A stretch of 64,000 nt of DNA from Novosphingobium guangzhouense (GCF_002896965.1 NZ_LYMM01000084.1:1-64000), one strand, 5' to 3'; positions 1 to 9,686 are shown, counted from the stretch's first letter. Notes: generated by a model from the letters alone, not told the origin. Program-made: numbers and translations.

Positions 1-1
1 G

Positions 2-2590
2 TCGTCATCCTCCGCCTCGTCGTCAGCCCCAATTAGCCAACGAACAAAGATGACCCGGGGGTGGTCCCCGATTAGGCGCCGATCACCGAGTCAGGTGGGC
101 ACCACTTGCACGCCGAAACACACAAAACTATCGGACCCGGATCGCCTTCAGTTAGTACTTGAGCGCCTTGACGCTGCTGCAAAGAATGCTGCGACAGCGA
201 TGCTCATGATCAGTCCGCTGCAGGTTGCAATTCTGTTTCAGCTTGTGGACCAACGAGGCACGGCACCCACCTCAAGGTGGACGCTGTTTGCGGAGTATTT
301 GTCTGTCGTTATTAAGCGCGAGCAGGAGAAGACGGGTCCTGGCGGCGACATTGTCCGACTGCACGAACCTCGAATACACGCGCTACTTTCCCGGCTTGGC
401 CTCCTCCTCCATGTTGAGGCTGAAGTTGGCGGGAATTCCGAGGCGTTCGTGTCACGTGAGCGGCTTAACACGATAGCCAGTGATCTGTTGATCGAGGAGG
501 GGTATGAAGGTGACGAACTGAAAAGTCTCGTCAATGACATCCTCGTAGCCTCTACCGACAGGCTCGTGTTCCTCGAACAAAGAACCGAGGGCCAAATTCA
601 GTTCGACGTCAGGTCTCTCCAAGAGTTCATGGCTGCATCCGAACTGATGAGCGGCAATGATGAAGACGTCAGGGAACGCCTCAGAGAGATCGCAGGAAAA
701 ACCCATTGGCAACATGTTTATAGGATAGCTGCCAGTAAGGCTTACTCTGTGCATGACGCCAATAAATTCCGTGATTCAATACTAACTATTAATAGAGAAC
801 TCGACGATTCCTCTCAAGCAGCCAGTGCTATGCGCTGGGGAGCATTAACCTCATTAGATCTTCTTTTGGATGGCCTCGCTACGGGACAGCCTAAATTTCG
901 CCACCTTCTTCTCGCTCACGCCCTAGAGGTGCTATCAACTGGCTCAAACCAAAATGACCACTTCCCCCCCATCCTTCAGAAGATTGACCATGAAGTGGCA
1001 AGGCGGCTGCTGGATCGCCACGTCAATTCGAGCTCGTCAGTTGAGCGCACTGCCGCCTGGGCTATCTTGATCCGTTGTATCAGTGAAGCAAGAGATTGGG
1101 CTGATCAGTTTGCCGCAAATTTCTGGCCGACAACAGGCGAGCGTCAACTTGATATCATTGCAGCTGCGGTACTACCGCCTGCCGGCAGCGCAACCGAAGG
1201 TCTGCTGGCGAAGGCTATTGCGGAAAAAGGACCACAAGCGCTTATCGAACGATGCAGACGGAACCGCACGGCCGAAGGTGACGCCCTACGACAACTAGCC
1301 GCCCGCTTCGAGTATCTACACCCGATCACGAGATCGAATTCATTTGAAGATCGCGAAATTGACTTCCTTACGCCTGGAAGTGAGCTTAGGCTAAAGATAT
1401 CAACGCTAGGAGACGAGCAAGCGGCTAATATCTACAGCAGTGCTCCACAGATGGATTCTTGGAGAATTTTTCACGTGGTGGGGAATTTCATTGAAAATCC
1501 GTCTATCAACAATGCTGTTACCTTTGCTCAAACACTGACCGAACCTGAGTGCCTGGAACTTTCGCGTGAACTAGAGCTTCCGTGGATACTTAAAACCTTA
1601 GTTCAGATAGTTGCCGGGGGTGAAAACCCTCTCGACGTTGTAACAAACCTGCGAGCTGGCGATTATGGCGATTTCGATGAGTGGATAGACGGCGAAAATC
1701 GTCTTGGCGAAAAAGGAATGACAGAATCCGATCTCAGCCTCTGGCGCGACAATACAATCCTTAACGCTTCGATCGCCGATCTGGGGATGCCTTATCCAAA
1801 CGCACTTTCGTTGACGCGTAGCAAAGGAATTCTAAATTGGCTCGAACCTTTGATCGAAACAGCTGCTGCTACGCCTCGAGGCCCAGCATTAAATCTTATG
1901 AACTGGATGCTGTCGTTCGTTCTGCGCTCGAAGGATAGGCAAAGAATTTCTGCTGACCGTTGGCTTCACATATTCAATTGTGGAAAAGACAATCTTACCA
2001 TCTACACCGGAATTGTTCATCTTCTGGATGAAGTTGACCTAAGAAGTAAAGAGGTTATTGATTTTCTCGCGAGGGTCAGCGAGGATGGCAATATTGTCAT
2101 TGCGGAAGGCAGTCCACGCTTCACAGAAATAGCGCAGTCCCTGCTTGATAGTAGCGATAGAGAAGGCATTTTAGTCTTCGCACTTGCGTTGGCTGGCTCT
2201 AACGCCAGCCAAGTGGTCGAGCTTGCGAACATCGCAAATTTGTCTGAACGGCGGTTTAGTACCCCAGCTGGACGGGATGCCATCGCCGCCTTGCAAGTCG
2301 CAAAAGGGCATGATGATATCGAATATGCTGCCCTTACAGCTGTCGAGGGCGATTCAGTTGGTCAACACGCGGTCCTTGCTGTGGCGCGTAGCGCCTTAAT
2401 CACCACAGCGGAGATGAAAGCCGCGGTCGCCCATATCGCCACAAAGGTTGTTGATGGTGAACATGTGCGCATCGAGGCTGTGAATGTTCTGAAGCAAATG
2501 CTCGACAAAGAGCGTTCAGAACTAAGGAGTCGGCATTGCTGGGTGAGATTAAAGTTACCTGACACCCTCTTTCGTCGAATCGAAGCATGA
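2..2590 (+). CDS. NACHT/STAND-type NTPase, C-terminal part (5' end outside window)
   Basis: The frame is open from the left edge to a TGA at 2588; the first internal ATG is at 50 but is unlikely to be the true start. About 45-100 residues after that ATG comes the helical pattern that follows the nucleotide-binding core in bacterial NACHT proteins: DPDRLQLVLERL, then SPLQVAILFQL, then G-x-x-P-x-x-RW-x-LF, and later FDVRSLQEFMAA. The roughly 600 residues beyond are not recognised and may be a sensor region. Walker motifs and any effector domain would lie upstream. The first 40 residues are Ser/Arg-rich and unlike the family, so a frameshift near bases 1-130 is possible. The DNA is AT-richer than its neighbours and uses codons such as TTA and AAT freely, suggesting transfer. 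Many relatives act in phage defence; that role is inferred here. Confidence 0.65.
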   Translation, partial: SSSSASSSAPISQRTKMTRGWSPIRRRSPSQVGTTCTPKHTKLSDPDRLQLVLERLDAAAKNAATAMLMISPLQVAILFQLVDQRGTAPTSRWTLFAEYLSVVIKREQEKTGPGGDIVRLHEPRIHALLSRLGLLLHVEAEVGGNSEAFVSRERLNTIASDLLIEEGYEGDELKSLVNDILVASTDRLVFLEQRTEGQIQFDVRSLQEFMAASELMSGNDEDVRERLREIAGKTHWQHVYRIAASKAYSVHDANKFRDSILTINRELDDSSQAASAMRWGALTSLDLLLDGLATGQPKFRHLLLAHALEVLSTGSNQNDHFPPILQKIDHEVARRLLDRHVNSSSSVERTAAWAILIRCISEARDWADQFAANFWPTTGERQLDIIAAAVLPPAGSATEGLLAKAIAEKGPQALIERCRRNRTAEGDALRQLAARFEYLHPITRSNSFEDREIDFLTPGSELRLKISTLGDEQAANIYSSAPQMDSWRIFHVVGNFIENPSINNAVTFAQTLTEPECLELSRELELPWILKTLVQIVAGGENPLDVVTNLRAGDYGDFDEWIDGENRLGEKGMTESDLSLWRDNTILNASIADLGMPYPNALSLTRSKGILNWLEPLIETAAATPRGPALNLMNWMLSFVLRSKDRQRISADRWLHIFNCGKDNLTIYTGIVHLLDEVDLRSKEVIDFLARVSEDGNIVIAEGSPRFTEIAQSLLDSSDREGILVFALALAGSNASQVVELANIANLSERRFSTPAGRDAIAALQVAKGHDDIEYAALTAVEGDSVGQHAVLAVARSALITTAEMKAAVAHIATKVVDGEHVRIEAVNVLKQMLDKERSELRSRHCWVRLKLPDTLFRRIEA

Positions 2591-3355
2591 AGAACAAGGG
2601 GTAATTATATTTTTTTAAGAATACCGATTCAGTTTAACGCCGAGATTTAGATAATTATAATATAGTTACTTATTTAATAAGTGCTGGGGAGAAAATTGCG
2701 CGACAACGCTATATATTTCCCGATTTTTACTTAGTTGAAGCGCGAATTATCTCGAGTTTAGAGCTCTCGGTGTTCGGTGGCTACTAAATGGGGCGATCTT
2801 GACCTGTCAACGAATTATCGGGCCGCTGCTTCTACCCGCCGGCTGGACTGCCGGGCCTGGGTTCCGACCCATACCGTCAAGAACGTTTTAGCACTCGCCG
2901 CCGCGAAATGTTCACTGACGTCAGCCTTCGAGAACGGCAGCTTATTCCAATGAGCCGTTCCTAAGCTGACATTCGGGTAAGTCCCAGAAGGTGCTGAGCG
3001 GCGTCTAACGTTCGCGGCTGCTTGGCGGCTGGGACGGGACGAGGGCATTGTCGGTTAATCGGAACCGGGTTCTACAGCGGTGGAATTCGGCCCCCGCAAC
3101 CAACACCAATACAACTCTCTCAAAATCACCACCCAACGGCACACAATGCCCTGGATACACCCCCCACAACACAATCTGACGTGCGCGCGGGGCGGCCGGG
3201 GGGCGGCTGCGCGAGAATGTCCGTCTTGTCGGCGGACTGCGCCGCGCCTTTGCGCGCTACAGTCTAGGCGGCGATGAGAACCGAGCGGTTCGAAGTGTTG
3301 GTACAGCTGGCGGTCATGTGGAGGCTTCTGTGTGTCTTTGGGAGGCGCGCCGATA
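2591..3355. other. Long intergenic stretch without a convincing gene
   Basis: The first 170 bases after the NTPase gene are strongly AT-rich (about 2600-2770), then the sequence changes abruptly to the GC-rich composition of the rest of the window. A minus-strand frame at 2815-3048 (77 codons) is open but has no visible ribosome binding site or recognisable domain. Bases 3050-3300 contain C-rich and A-rich runs with no coding pattern. The stretch looks like the junction between an acquired segment and the backbone. I found no tRNA, integrase remnant or clear direct repeat marking the boundary. Confidence 0.5.
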
Positions 3356-3391
3356 GACGGCCCTCCGATCCGACAGGATCGAAGAGCCGTC
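3356..3391 (-). terminator. Hairpin downstream of the prp operon
   Basis: Arms at 3356-3370 and 3377-3391 form a 15-bp stem, with two G-U pairs when read as minus-strand RNA, around a 6-nt loop. It lies about 30 bases past the prpB stop codon. No U-tract follows, so it may be a transcript-stabilising or Rho-assisted end rather than a classic intrinsic terminator. Confidence 0.5.
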
Positions 3392-3422
3392 CAGCGCAGC
3401 GATTTTGCAGAGCTGAAGGAGT

Positions 3423-4343
3423 TTAGACCTGCGGGATCGCCTCGGGCACGATCGTCTTGACGATCGATGCGTCGAGCTCTTCGTAGTCGTGAAGGCCGAT
3501 GACGTCGTAGAGTTCGGCGCGGGTCTGCATGGCATCCACCATGGCGTGGGTGCCGCCGTCCTTGGCGATCGCCGCGTAGAGCAGGCTTTGCGCCTTGTTG
3601 GCGACGCGCAAGCTGGAGACCGGCCAGATCACCATCTTGTAGCCCATCGCCTCGAATTCGTCGGCGGTGTAGAACGGGGTCTTGCCGAATTCGGTCATGT
3701 TGGCGAGCAGCGGCACGCCCGGCATTGCGGCGGCGAACTTCTCGAACATCTCGCGGGTGTTGAGCGCTTCGGGGAAGATCGCGTCGGCGCCTGCCTCGAC
3801 ATAGAGCTTCGCGCGTTCGACGGCGGCGTCGAAGCCTTCGACCCCGGCGGCATCGGTGCGCGCGACGATGACGATGTCGCGGCTCGCTTTCTTGGCTGCG
3901 GCGACCTTGCCGGCCATGTCGGTGGGCGAGACCAGCGCCTTGCCGTTGAGGTGCCCGCACTTTTTGGGCAGGATCTGGTCTTCCAGATGGACTGCGCCCG
4001 CGCCAGCATCCTCGAAGGTGCGGACCATGTGCATGACGTTGAGCGCCTCACCATAGCCGGTGTCGCCATCGACCAGCAGCGGAAGGCCGGAAGAGCGCAC
4101 GATCTGCCGGATGAAGAACGCCACCTCGTCCACGGTGATGATGCCAAGATCGGGCAGGCCCATCGACGCGGTCATCGCCGCGCCCGAAAGGTACAAGCCA
4201 TCGAACCCGGCATTGCGGGCCTGGATCGCGGCCTGGCCGTTGTGGGCGCCGGGCAGGCGATAGATGCCCGGCCGCTCGAGTGCGGCGCGAAACCGCTTGC
4301 CGGCGGATTCGGTGGGAAGGTCGTCAGCGAGAAGGTAGGGCAT
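3423..4343 (-). CDS. prpB: 2-methylisocitrate lyase
   Basis: Cleaves 2-methylisocitrate to pyruvate and succinate, the last step of the methylcitrate cycle, in the cytoplasm. The 306-residue protein has the usual length. It shows the isocitrate-lyase/PEP-mutase features: a metal-binding loop DGDTGYG at about 92-98 and the catalytic PKKCGH loop with Cys129, followed by a V-x-ARTDA strand. It is the last gene of the operon, starting 9 bases after the prpC stop. Operon context (acnD, prpF, prpC) makes methylisocitrate rather than isocitrate the substrate. High certainty. Confidence 0.95.
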   Translation of the reverse strand: MPYLLADDLPTESAGKRFRAALERPGIYRLPGAHNGQAAIQARNAGFDGLYLSGAAMTASMGLPDLGIITVDEVAFFIRQIVRSSGLPLLVDGDTGYGEALNVMHMVRTFEDAGAGAVHLEDQILPKKCGHLNGKALVSPTDMAGKVAAAKKASRDIVIVARTDAAGVEGFDAAVERAKLYVEAGADAIFPEALNTREMFEKFAAAMPGVPLLANMTEFGKTPFYTADEFEAMGYKMVIWPVSSLRVANKAQSLLYAAIAKDGGTHAMVDAMQTRAELYDVIGLHDYEELDASIVKTIVPEAIPQV

Positions 4344-4352
4344 GGGTTCTCC

Positions 4353-5510
4353 TCAGGCCGCTTCGCTGCGCTGGGCGAGCGGCACGAATGTCAGGTTCTC
4401 GGGGCCGGTGTAGTTGGCCGAGGGGCGAATGATCTTGTTGTCCACGCGCTGCTCGATGACATGCGCGGCCCAGCCCGAGGTGCGGGCGATCACGAAGAGC
4501 GGGGTGAACATCGCGGTCGGCACGCCCATCAGGTTGTAGGACACCGCAGAGAACCAGTCGAGGTTGGGGAACATGTTCTTGGCGTCCCACATCACGCTCT
4601 CGATCCGCTCGGCCACCGCAAACTGGCGCTGGGCAGCGGCTTCGTCGGCAAGGCTCTTGGCGACGCGCTTGATGACGACGTTGCGCGGGTCGGAGATGGT
4701 GTAGACCGGGTGGCCGAAACCGATCACCACTTCCTTGGCCTCCACTCGTCGGCGGATGTCTGCTTCGGCCTCGTCGGCGGTCGCATAGCGCTTCTGGATT
4801 TCGTAGGCGACTTCGTTGGCGCCGCCGTGCTTGGGACCGCGCAGCGCGCCGATGGCGCCGGCGATGCACGAGTACATGTCCGAGCCGGTGCCCGCGATCA
4901 CGCGCGCGGTAAAGGTTGATGCGTTGAACTCATGCTCGGCATAGAGGATCAGCGAGGTGTGCATCGCGCGCACCCAGCTTTCCGGCGCAGGCCTGCCGTG
5001 CAGCAGGTGGAGAAAATGGCCGCCGATGCTGTCGTCGCTCGTTTCCACCTCGATCCGGCGACCGTGATGCGCGAAGTGATACCAGTAGAGCAGGATCGAG
5101 CCGAGCGAGGCCATCAGCCGGTCGGCGATGTCGCGCGCGTCGGGCAGGTTGTGATCGTACGTCTCGGGCAGCACGCAGCCCAGCGCCGAGACGCCCGAGC
5201 GCATCACGTCCATCGGATGCGCGGCAGCGGGGATCGCTTCCAGCGCCGATTTCACCGAATGCGGCAGGCCGCGCAGGCCCTTGAGCTTGGCCTTGTAAGC
5301 GACGAGTTGCGGTGCGGTCGGCAGTTCGCCGTGGACCAGCAGGTGGGCGATTTCCTCGAACTCTGCGCTCTCGGCGAATTCGAGGATGTCGTAGCCGCGA
5401 TAGTGCAGGTCGTTGCCGGTCTTGCCGACCGTGCACAGAGCGGTGTTGCCCGCAGCGACGCCTGAGAGAGCGACGGATTTCTTGGGCTTGAAGGGAGTCT
5501 CGGCATTCAT
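4353..5510 (-). CDS. prpC: 2-methylcitrate synthase
   Basis: Condenses propionyl-CoA with oxaloacetate to 2-methylcitrate. The 385-residue product carries citrate-synthase family motifs: HPMDVMRS near 98, HEFNAST at 193-199, GPKHGGANE at 225-233 and GFGHPVY at 264-270. The start at 5510 (MNAETPF) is preferred over upstream in-frame codons because its ATG overlaps the stop of the preceding small gene (ATGA), and residues upstream are low-complexity Arg-rich shadow. The length and prp neighbours separate it from the longer TCA-cycle citrate synthase. Expression is probably coupled to the upstream gene by translational re-initiation. Confidence 0.94.
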   Translation of the reverse strand: MNAETPFKPKKSVALSGVAAGNTALCTVGKTGNDLHYRGYDILEFAESAEFEEIAHLLVHGELPTAPQLVAYKAKLKGLRGLPHSVKSALEAIPAAAHPMDVMRSGVSALGCVLPETYDHNLPDARDIADRLMASLGSILLYWYHFAHHGRRIEVETSDDSIGGHFLHLLHGRPAPESWVRAMHTSLILYAEHEFNASTFTARVIAGTGSDMYSCIAGAIGALRGPKHGGANEVAYEIQKRYATADEAEADIRRRVEAKEVVIGFGHPVYTISDPRNVVIKRVAKSLADEAAAQRQFAVAERIESVMWDAKNMFPNLDWFSAVSYNLMGVPTAMFTPLFVIARTSGWAAHVIEQRVDNKIIRPSANYTGPENLTFVPLAQRSEAA

Positions 5511-5812
5511 GCGGCGTATTCCCGTTTGTGCGTGAGCGTGGTGAAAGTGAAGCGGCCGCTGGCGGCCATTGTGCGGGCACCGCCGTCCTGCGGCGCGGTG
5601 GCGAAGACGGAGACGACGATCGCCTGATGGTCGGCGCTGACCGACCAGGTTTCGAGATCGACGTCGGGCGTGGAAAAGCCCTCGTTCAGCTGGACCTGTT
5701 CGCACTTGGCGAAGCGGATCGTGCCGGGCAGATGGGCCGAAGCGCGCCCCGCTGCGGCGCTGACCATCGCGCCCAGCAGGTCGAGGCCCTTTTCGGGACG
5801 ATTGGAGATCAT
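5507..5812 (-). CDS. Small protein of the prp operon, function unknown
   Basis: A 101-residue frame (starts MISNRPEK) fits exactly between prpF and prpC, with four-base ATGA overlaps at both ends, so it is translated as part of the operon. I do not recognise a named family. The last 40 residues (alternating hydrophobics through VSVFATAP, then ASGRFTFTTL) resemble the final strands of hot-dog-fold acyl-CoA thioesterases, but the protein is shorter than a usual hot-dog domain and no catalytic residue can be assigned. An acyl-CoA-related accessory role in propionate metabolism is only a guess. Confidence 0.7.
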   Translation of the reverse strand: MISNRPEKGLDLLGAMVSAAAGRASAHLPGTIRFAKCEQVQLNEGFSTPDVDLETWSVSADHQAIVVSVFATAPQDGGARTMAASGRFTFTTLTHKREYAA

Positions 5813-7017
5813 TTTTCGTCTCCTGCGAGAGTGGCGGCAGGCACGCGAACGCGGCCTTCCATGAGGATGCGGGCGCTGCGGCTCATGATCGCCTTGGTCA
5901 CGATCCATTGGCCGTCCACCTGCTGAGCTTCCGCCCCGACGCGCAGGGTGCCCGAGGGATGGCCGAACGTGACCGAGCGGCGCTCGCCGCCGCCTGCGGC
6001 AAGGTTGACCAGCGTGCCGGGCACGGCGGCAGCGGCGGCGATGGCGACGGACGCGGTGCCCATCATCGCATGGTGCAGCTTGCCCATCGACAGCGCCCGG
6101 ACGAGGACGTCGATCTCGCCCGCCGCAACGGTCTTGCCGCTTGAGGTGACGTATTCGACCGGCGAGGCGACAAAGGCGATCTTGGGCGTATGCCGGCGCC
6201 TTGCGGCCTCTTCAGGAGTCTTGATAAGGCCCATCTTCAGCGCGCCGATCGTGCGCAGTGCCTCGAAGCGGGCCAGCGCGGCGGCATCGCCGTTGATCGC
6301 CTCGCGCAGTTCGGTGCCGGTGTAGCCGATGGCTTCGGCATCTACGAAGATCGTCGGGATACCGGCATTGATCAGCGTCGCCTTCAGCTTGCCGCCTGCG
6401 ACGAGGGCCTCAGGCACGTCCAGTTCATCGACCAGATTGCCGGTCGGGAACATGGCGCTCCCAGTACCATTGGCATCCTCACCTTCGTCGGCAGGATCGA
6501 CGAATTCCAGCACGATCTCGGCGGCGGGGAAGGTCACCCCGTCCAGTTCGAAATCGCCGGTTTCCAGAACCGCGCCGCCGCTGACGGGGACATGGGCCAC
6601 GATGGTCTTGCCGATGTTGGCCTGCCAGATGCGCACGGTGCGCACACCGTCCGCTCCGGCATCGACATAGCCCGCATGGATCGCGAAGGCTCCAGCGGCG
6701 GTCGAGAGGTTGCCGCAGTTGCCCGACCAATCCACGAAATCGGTGTCGATGGAGACCTGCCCGTAGAGGTAGTCCACATCATGGCCTTCACGGGTGCTGG
6801 GCGAGAGGATGACGCACTTGCTGGTGCTGGAGGTCGCGCCGCCCATGCCGTCGATCTGGGCGCCGTAGGGGTCGGGGCTGCCGATCACGCGCTGGAACAG
6901 GCGGTCGCGAGCAGCGCCGGGAACCCGTGCCGCTTCGGGCAGGTCTTCCAGACGGAAGAACACGCCCTTGCTGGTGCCGCCGCGCATATAGGTGGCCGGA
7001 ATTGCGATCTGGCCCAT
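5809..7017 (-). CDS. prpF: 2-methylaconitate cis-trans isomerase
   Basis: PrpF converts the 2-methylaconitate isomer made by AcnD into the cis form that can be hydrated to 2-methylisocitrate. The 402-residue protein begins MGQIAIPATYMRGGTSKG, the typical PrpF start (R-GGTSKG), and contains the G-GGATSSTSK segment near residue 60 and the W-SGNCGN motif typical of the diaminopimelate-epimerase-like fold. Its ATG shares one base with the acnD stop (TGATG), and its stop overlaps the next gene. Typical length; strongly supported by operon order acnD-prpF. Confidence 0.94.
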   Translation of the reverse strand: MGQIAIPATYMRGGTSKGVFFRLEDLPEAARVPGAARDRLFQRVIGSPDPYGAQIDGMGGATSSTSKCVILSPSTREGHDVDYLYGQVSIDTDFVDWSGNCGNLSTAAGAFAIHAGYVDAGADGVRTVRIWQANIGKTIVAHVPVSGGAVLETGDFELDGVTFPAAEIVLEFVDPADEGEDANGTGSAMFPTGNLVDELDVPEALVAGGKLKATLINAGIPTIFVDAEAIGYTGTELREAINGDAAALARFEALRTIGALKMGLIKTPEEAARRRHTPKIAFVASPVEYVTSSGKTVAAGEIDVLVRALSMGKLHHAMMGTASVAIAAAAAVPGTLVNLAAGGGERRSVTFGHPSGTLRVGAEAQQVDGQWIVTKAIMSRSARILMEGRVRVPAATLAGDEK

Positions 7018-9635
7018 CAGACGGTTTCCGCTTCGGAAGCGAGGAAGTCGGCGGCGAAGCGCTGCAGCACGCCGCCCGCTTCGTAGATCGAGACTTCCTC
7101 CGCCGTATCAAGGCGGCAGGTAACCGGCACGCGCTTGAGCACGCCGTCTGATTGCCGGACGATCAGCGTCAGGTCGGCGCCTGGTTTGCGCTCGCCTTCA
7201 ACATCGTAGGTTTCGGTGCCGTCGAGGCCCAGCGTCAGCCGGGTGGTGCCGGGCTGGAACTCCAGCGGCAGCACCCCCATGCCGATCAGGTTGGTGCGGT
7301 GAATGCGTTCGAACCCTTCGGCGACGATGGCCTCCACGCCTGCAAGCCGCACACCCTTGGCTGCCCAGTCGCGCGAGGAGCCCTGGCCGTAATCGGCCCC
7401 GGCGACGATGATAAGGGGCTGGCGGCGATCCAGATACGTTTCGATCGCCTCCCACATGCGCGTGACCTTGCCCTCGGGCTCGACACGGGCGAGCGAGCCC
7501 TTCTTCACCGCGCCGTCCACCACGGCCATTTCGTTGACCAGTTGCGGATTGGCGAACGTGGCGCGCATGGCGGTAAGGTGATCACCGCGGTGCGTGGCGT
7601 AGGAATTGAAGTCCTCTTCGGGCAGGCCCATTTTCGCGAGGTATTCGCCCGCCGCCGAACTCGCGAGGATCGCGTTGGAGGGCGAGAGGTGATCGGTGGT
7701 GATGTTGTCGGGCAGGATCGCCAGCGGGCGCATGGCCTTCAGCGTGCGCGGGAAGGCGGCCAGCGCGCCGACGCCCTCGGTGTCCCAGTAAGGCGGGCGG
7801 CGGATGTAAGTGGACTGCGGGCGCCAGTCGTAAAGCGGGCTGGCCTCGTCCTTCCCGCGCGGCGCGAACATCGGGTCGTAGACGTCGCGGAACTGCTGCG
7901 GCTTTACTGAGGTGGCGACGATCGCGTCGATCTCCTCGTCGCTCGGCCACAAGTCGGCAAGGCGGATGTCCCTGCCGTCCACTGTGCCCAGCACGTCGTT
8001 CTCGATGTCGAAGCGCACCGTGCCCGCGATGCCATAGGCGACCACCAGCGGCGGTGAGGCGAGGAACGCCTGCTTGGCATAAGGGTGGATACGGCCGTCG
8101 AAGTTGCGGTTCCCCGACAGGACGGCGGTGGCGTAGAGATCGCGCTCGATGATCTCGTTCTGGATCGCCGGATCGAGCGCGCCCGACATGCCGTTGCAGG
8201 TGGTGCAGGCATAAGCGACGATGCCGAAGCCCAGCGCTTCGAGTTCGGGCAGCAGGCCCGCTTCCTCCAGATAGAGCCGGGCGACCTTTGATCCGGGTGC
8301 GAAGGAACTCTTGACCCATGGCTTGCGGGTGAGGCCCAGCGCATTGGCCTTCTTCGCCACCAGCCCCGCTGCCACGACATTGCGCGGGTTGGACGTGTTG
8401 GTGCAGCTGGTTATTGCGGCGATGATCACCGCGCCATCGGGCAACAGGCCCTCGCGCTCCTGCGCGGCCGCCTTGTCGAGATCGACGGCGATGCCGCGTT
8501 CCTCCAGCGCCGAGGTTGGGAGGCGGCGGTGCGGGTTGGAAGGCCCGGCCATGTTGCGCACGACGGTCGAAAGATCGAACTCCAGCACGCGTTCGTATTC
8601 GGCCTTACGCAGATCGTCGGCCCACAGTCCGGTCAGCTTCGCATAGTCCTCGACCAGACGGACATGATCGGGATCGCGGCCGGTCAGTAGCAGGTAGTCG
8701 ATGGTCTGGCTGTCGATATGGAACATCGCGGCGGTGGCGCCGTATTCCGGGCACATGTTGGAGATCGTCGCGCGGTCGCCGATCGAGAGGCTGTCGGCAC
8801 CTTCGCCAAAGAACTCGATCCATGCGCCAACCACGCGGCTCTGGCGCAGGAACTCTGTGATGGCCAGCACGATGTCGGTGGCGGTGATGCCGGGCTTGCG
8901 GCGGCCCGTTAGCTTGACGCCGACGATATCGGGCAGGCGCATCATCGAAGCGCGGCCCAGCATCACCGTCTCGGCCTCAAGCCCGCCGACACCAATCGCG
9001 ATCACACCCAGCGCATCCACATGTGGGGTGTGGCTGTCGGTGCCTACACAGGTATCCGGGAAGGCGACGCCATCGCGTACCTGAATGACGGGCGACATCT
9101 TCTCCAGATTGATCTGGTGCATGATGCCGTTGCCTGCCGGGATCACATCGACGTTCTCGAAGGCGCTCTTGGTCCATTCGATGAAGTGAAAGCGGTCTTC
9201 GTTGCGGCGATCCTCCACCGCGCGGTTCTTGTCGAAGGCAGCTGCGTCGAAGCCGCCGTATTCCACGGCCAGCGAGTGATCGACGATCAGCTGCGTCGGC
9301 ACCACCGGATTGACCTTGGCCGGATCGCCGCCCTGATCGGCAATCGCATCGCGCAGCCCCGCCAGATCGACCAGAGCGGTCTGGCCAAGGATGTCGTGGC
9401 ACACGACGCGCGCCGGATACCACGGGAAGTCGAGGTCACGCTTGCGCTCGATCAGCTGGGTCAGCGCCGCGTTCAGCAACGCCGGGTCGCAGCGTCGCAC
9501 CAGCTGCTCGGCCAGCACGCGGGAAACATAGGGGAGGCCGTCGTAGGCACCGCTGCGGATCGCCTCGATGGCGGCGCGGGTGTCGAAGTAGTCGACGGCG
9601 GTTCCGGGGAAAGGTTTGCGATAGGCGTCGTTCAT
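7017..9635 (-). CDS. acnD: Fe/S-dependent 2-methylisocitrate dehydratase
   Basis: Aconitase-family enzyme that dehydrates 2-methylcitrate to 2-methylaconitate; it works with PrpF in place of PrpD. The start at 9635 (MNDAYRKPFPG) gives 872 residues, the normal AcnD length; the frame is open further upstream but that part is unlike the family. [4Fe-4S] ligands are visible in SCTNTSNP and ACTTCNG. Swivel-domain landmarks near the C terminus include GSSRDWAAKG and IHRTNLIGMGVLP. First gene of the five-gene prp operon; a short inverted repeat in its upstream region may be the operator. Confidence 0.94.
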   Translation of the reverse strand: MNDAYRKPFPGTAVDYFDTRAAIEAIRSGAYDGLPYVSRVLAEQLVRRCDPALLNAALTQLIERKRDLDFPWYPARVVCHDILGQTALVDLAGLRDAIADQGGDPAKVNPVVPTQLIVDHSLAVEYGGFDAAAFDKNRAVEDRRNEDRFHFIEWTKSAFENVDVIPAGNGIMHQINLEKMSPVIQVRDGVAFPDTCVGTDSHTPHVDALGVIAIGVGGLEAETVMLGRASMMRLPDIVGVKLTGRRKPGITATDIVLAITEFLRQSRVVGAWIEFFGEGADSLSIGDRATISNMCPEYGATAAMFHIDSQTIDYLLLTGRDPDHVRLVEDYAKLTGLWADDLRKAEYERVLEFDLSTVVRNMAGPSNPHRRLPTSALEERGIAVDLDKAAAQEREGLLPDGAVIIAAITSCTNTSNPRNVVAAGLVAKKANALGLTRKPWVKSSFAPGSKVARLYLEEAGLLPELEALGFGIVAYACTTCNGMSGALDPAIQNEIIERDLYATAVLSGNRNFDGRIHPYAKQAFLASPPLVVAYGIAGTVRFDIENDVLGTVDGRDIRLADLWPSDEEIDAIVATSVKPQQFRDVYDPMFAPRGKDEASPLYDWRPQSTYIRRPPYWDTEGVGALAAFPRTLKAMRPLAILPDNITTDHLSPSNAILASSAAGEYLAKMGLPEEDFNSYATHRGDHLTAMRATFANPQLVNEMAVVDGAVKKGSLARVEPEGKVTRMWEAIETYLDRRQPLIIVAGADYGQGSSRDWAAKGVRLAGVEAIVAEGFERIHRTNLIGMGVLPLEFQPGTTRLTLGLDGTETYDVEGERKPGADLTLIVRQSDGVLKRVPVTCRLDTAEEVSIYEAGGVLQRFAADFLASEAETV

Positions 9636-9686
9636 GACGCCGTTATTGGCAGCGCTGCCGCCCGTGAAAATGGCTGAAATGGCGAA

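Noticed and set aside
2815..3048. Minus-strand frame of 77 codons in the gene-poor stretch
   Set aside because: Open, with a composition that is not absurd, but there is no ribosome binding site, no recognisable domain and no neighbour to support it; described only as part of the intergenic region.
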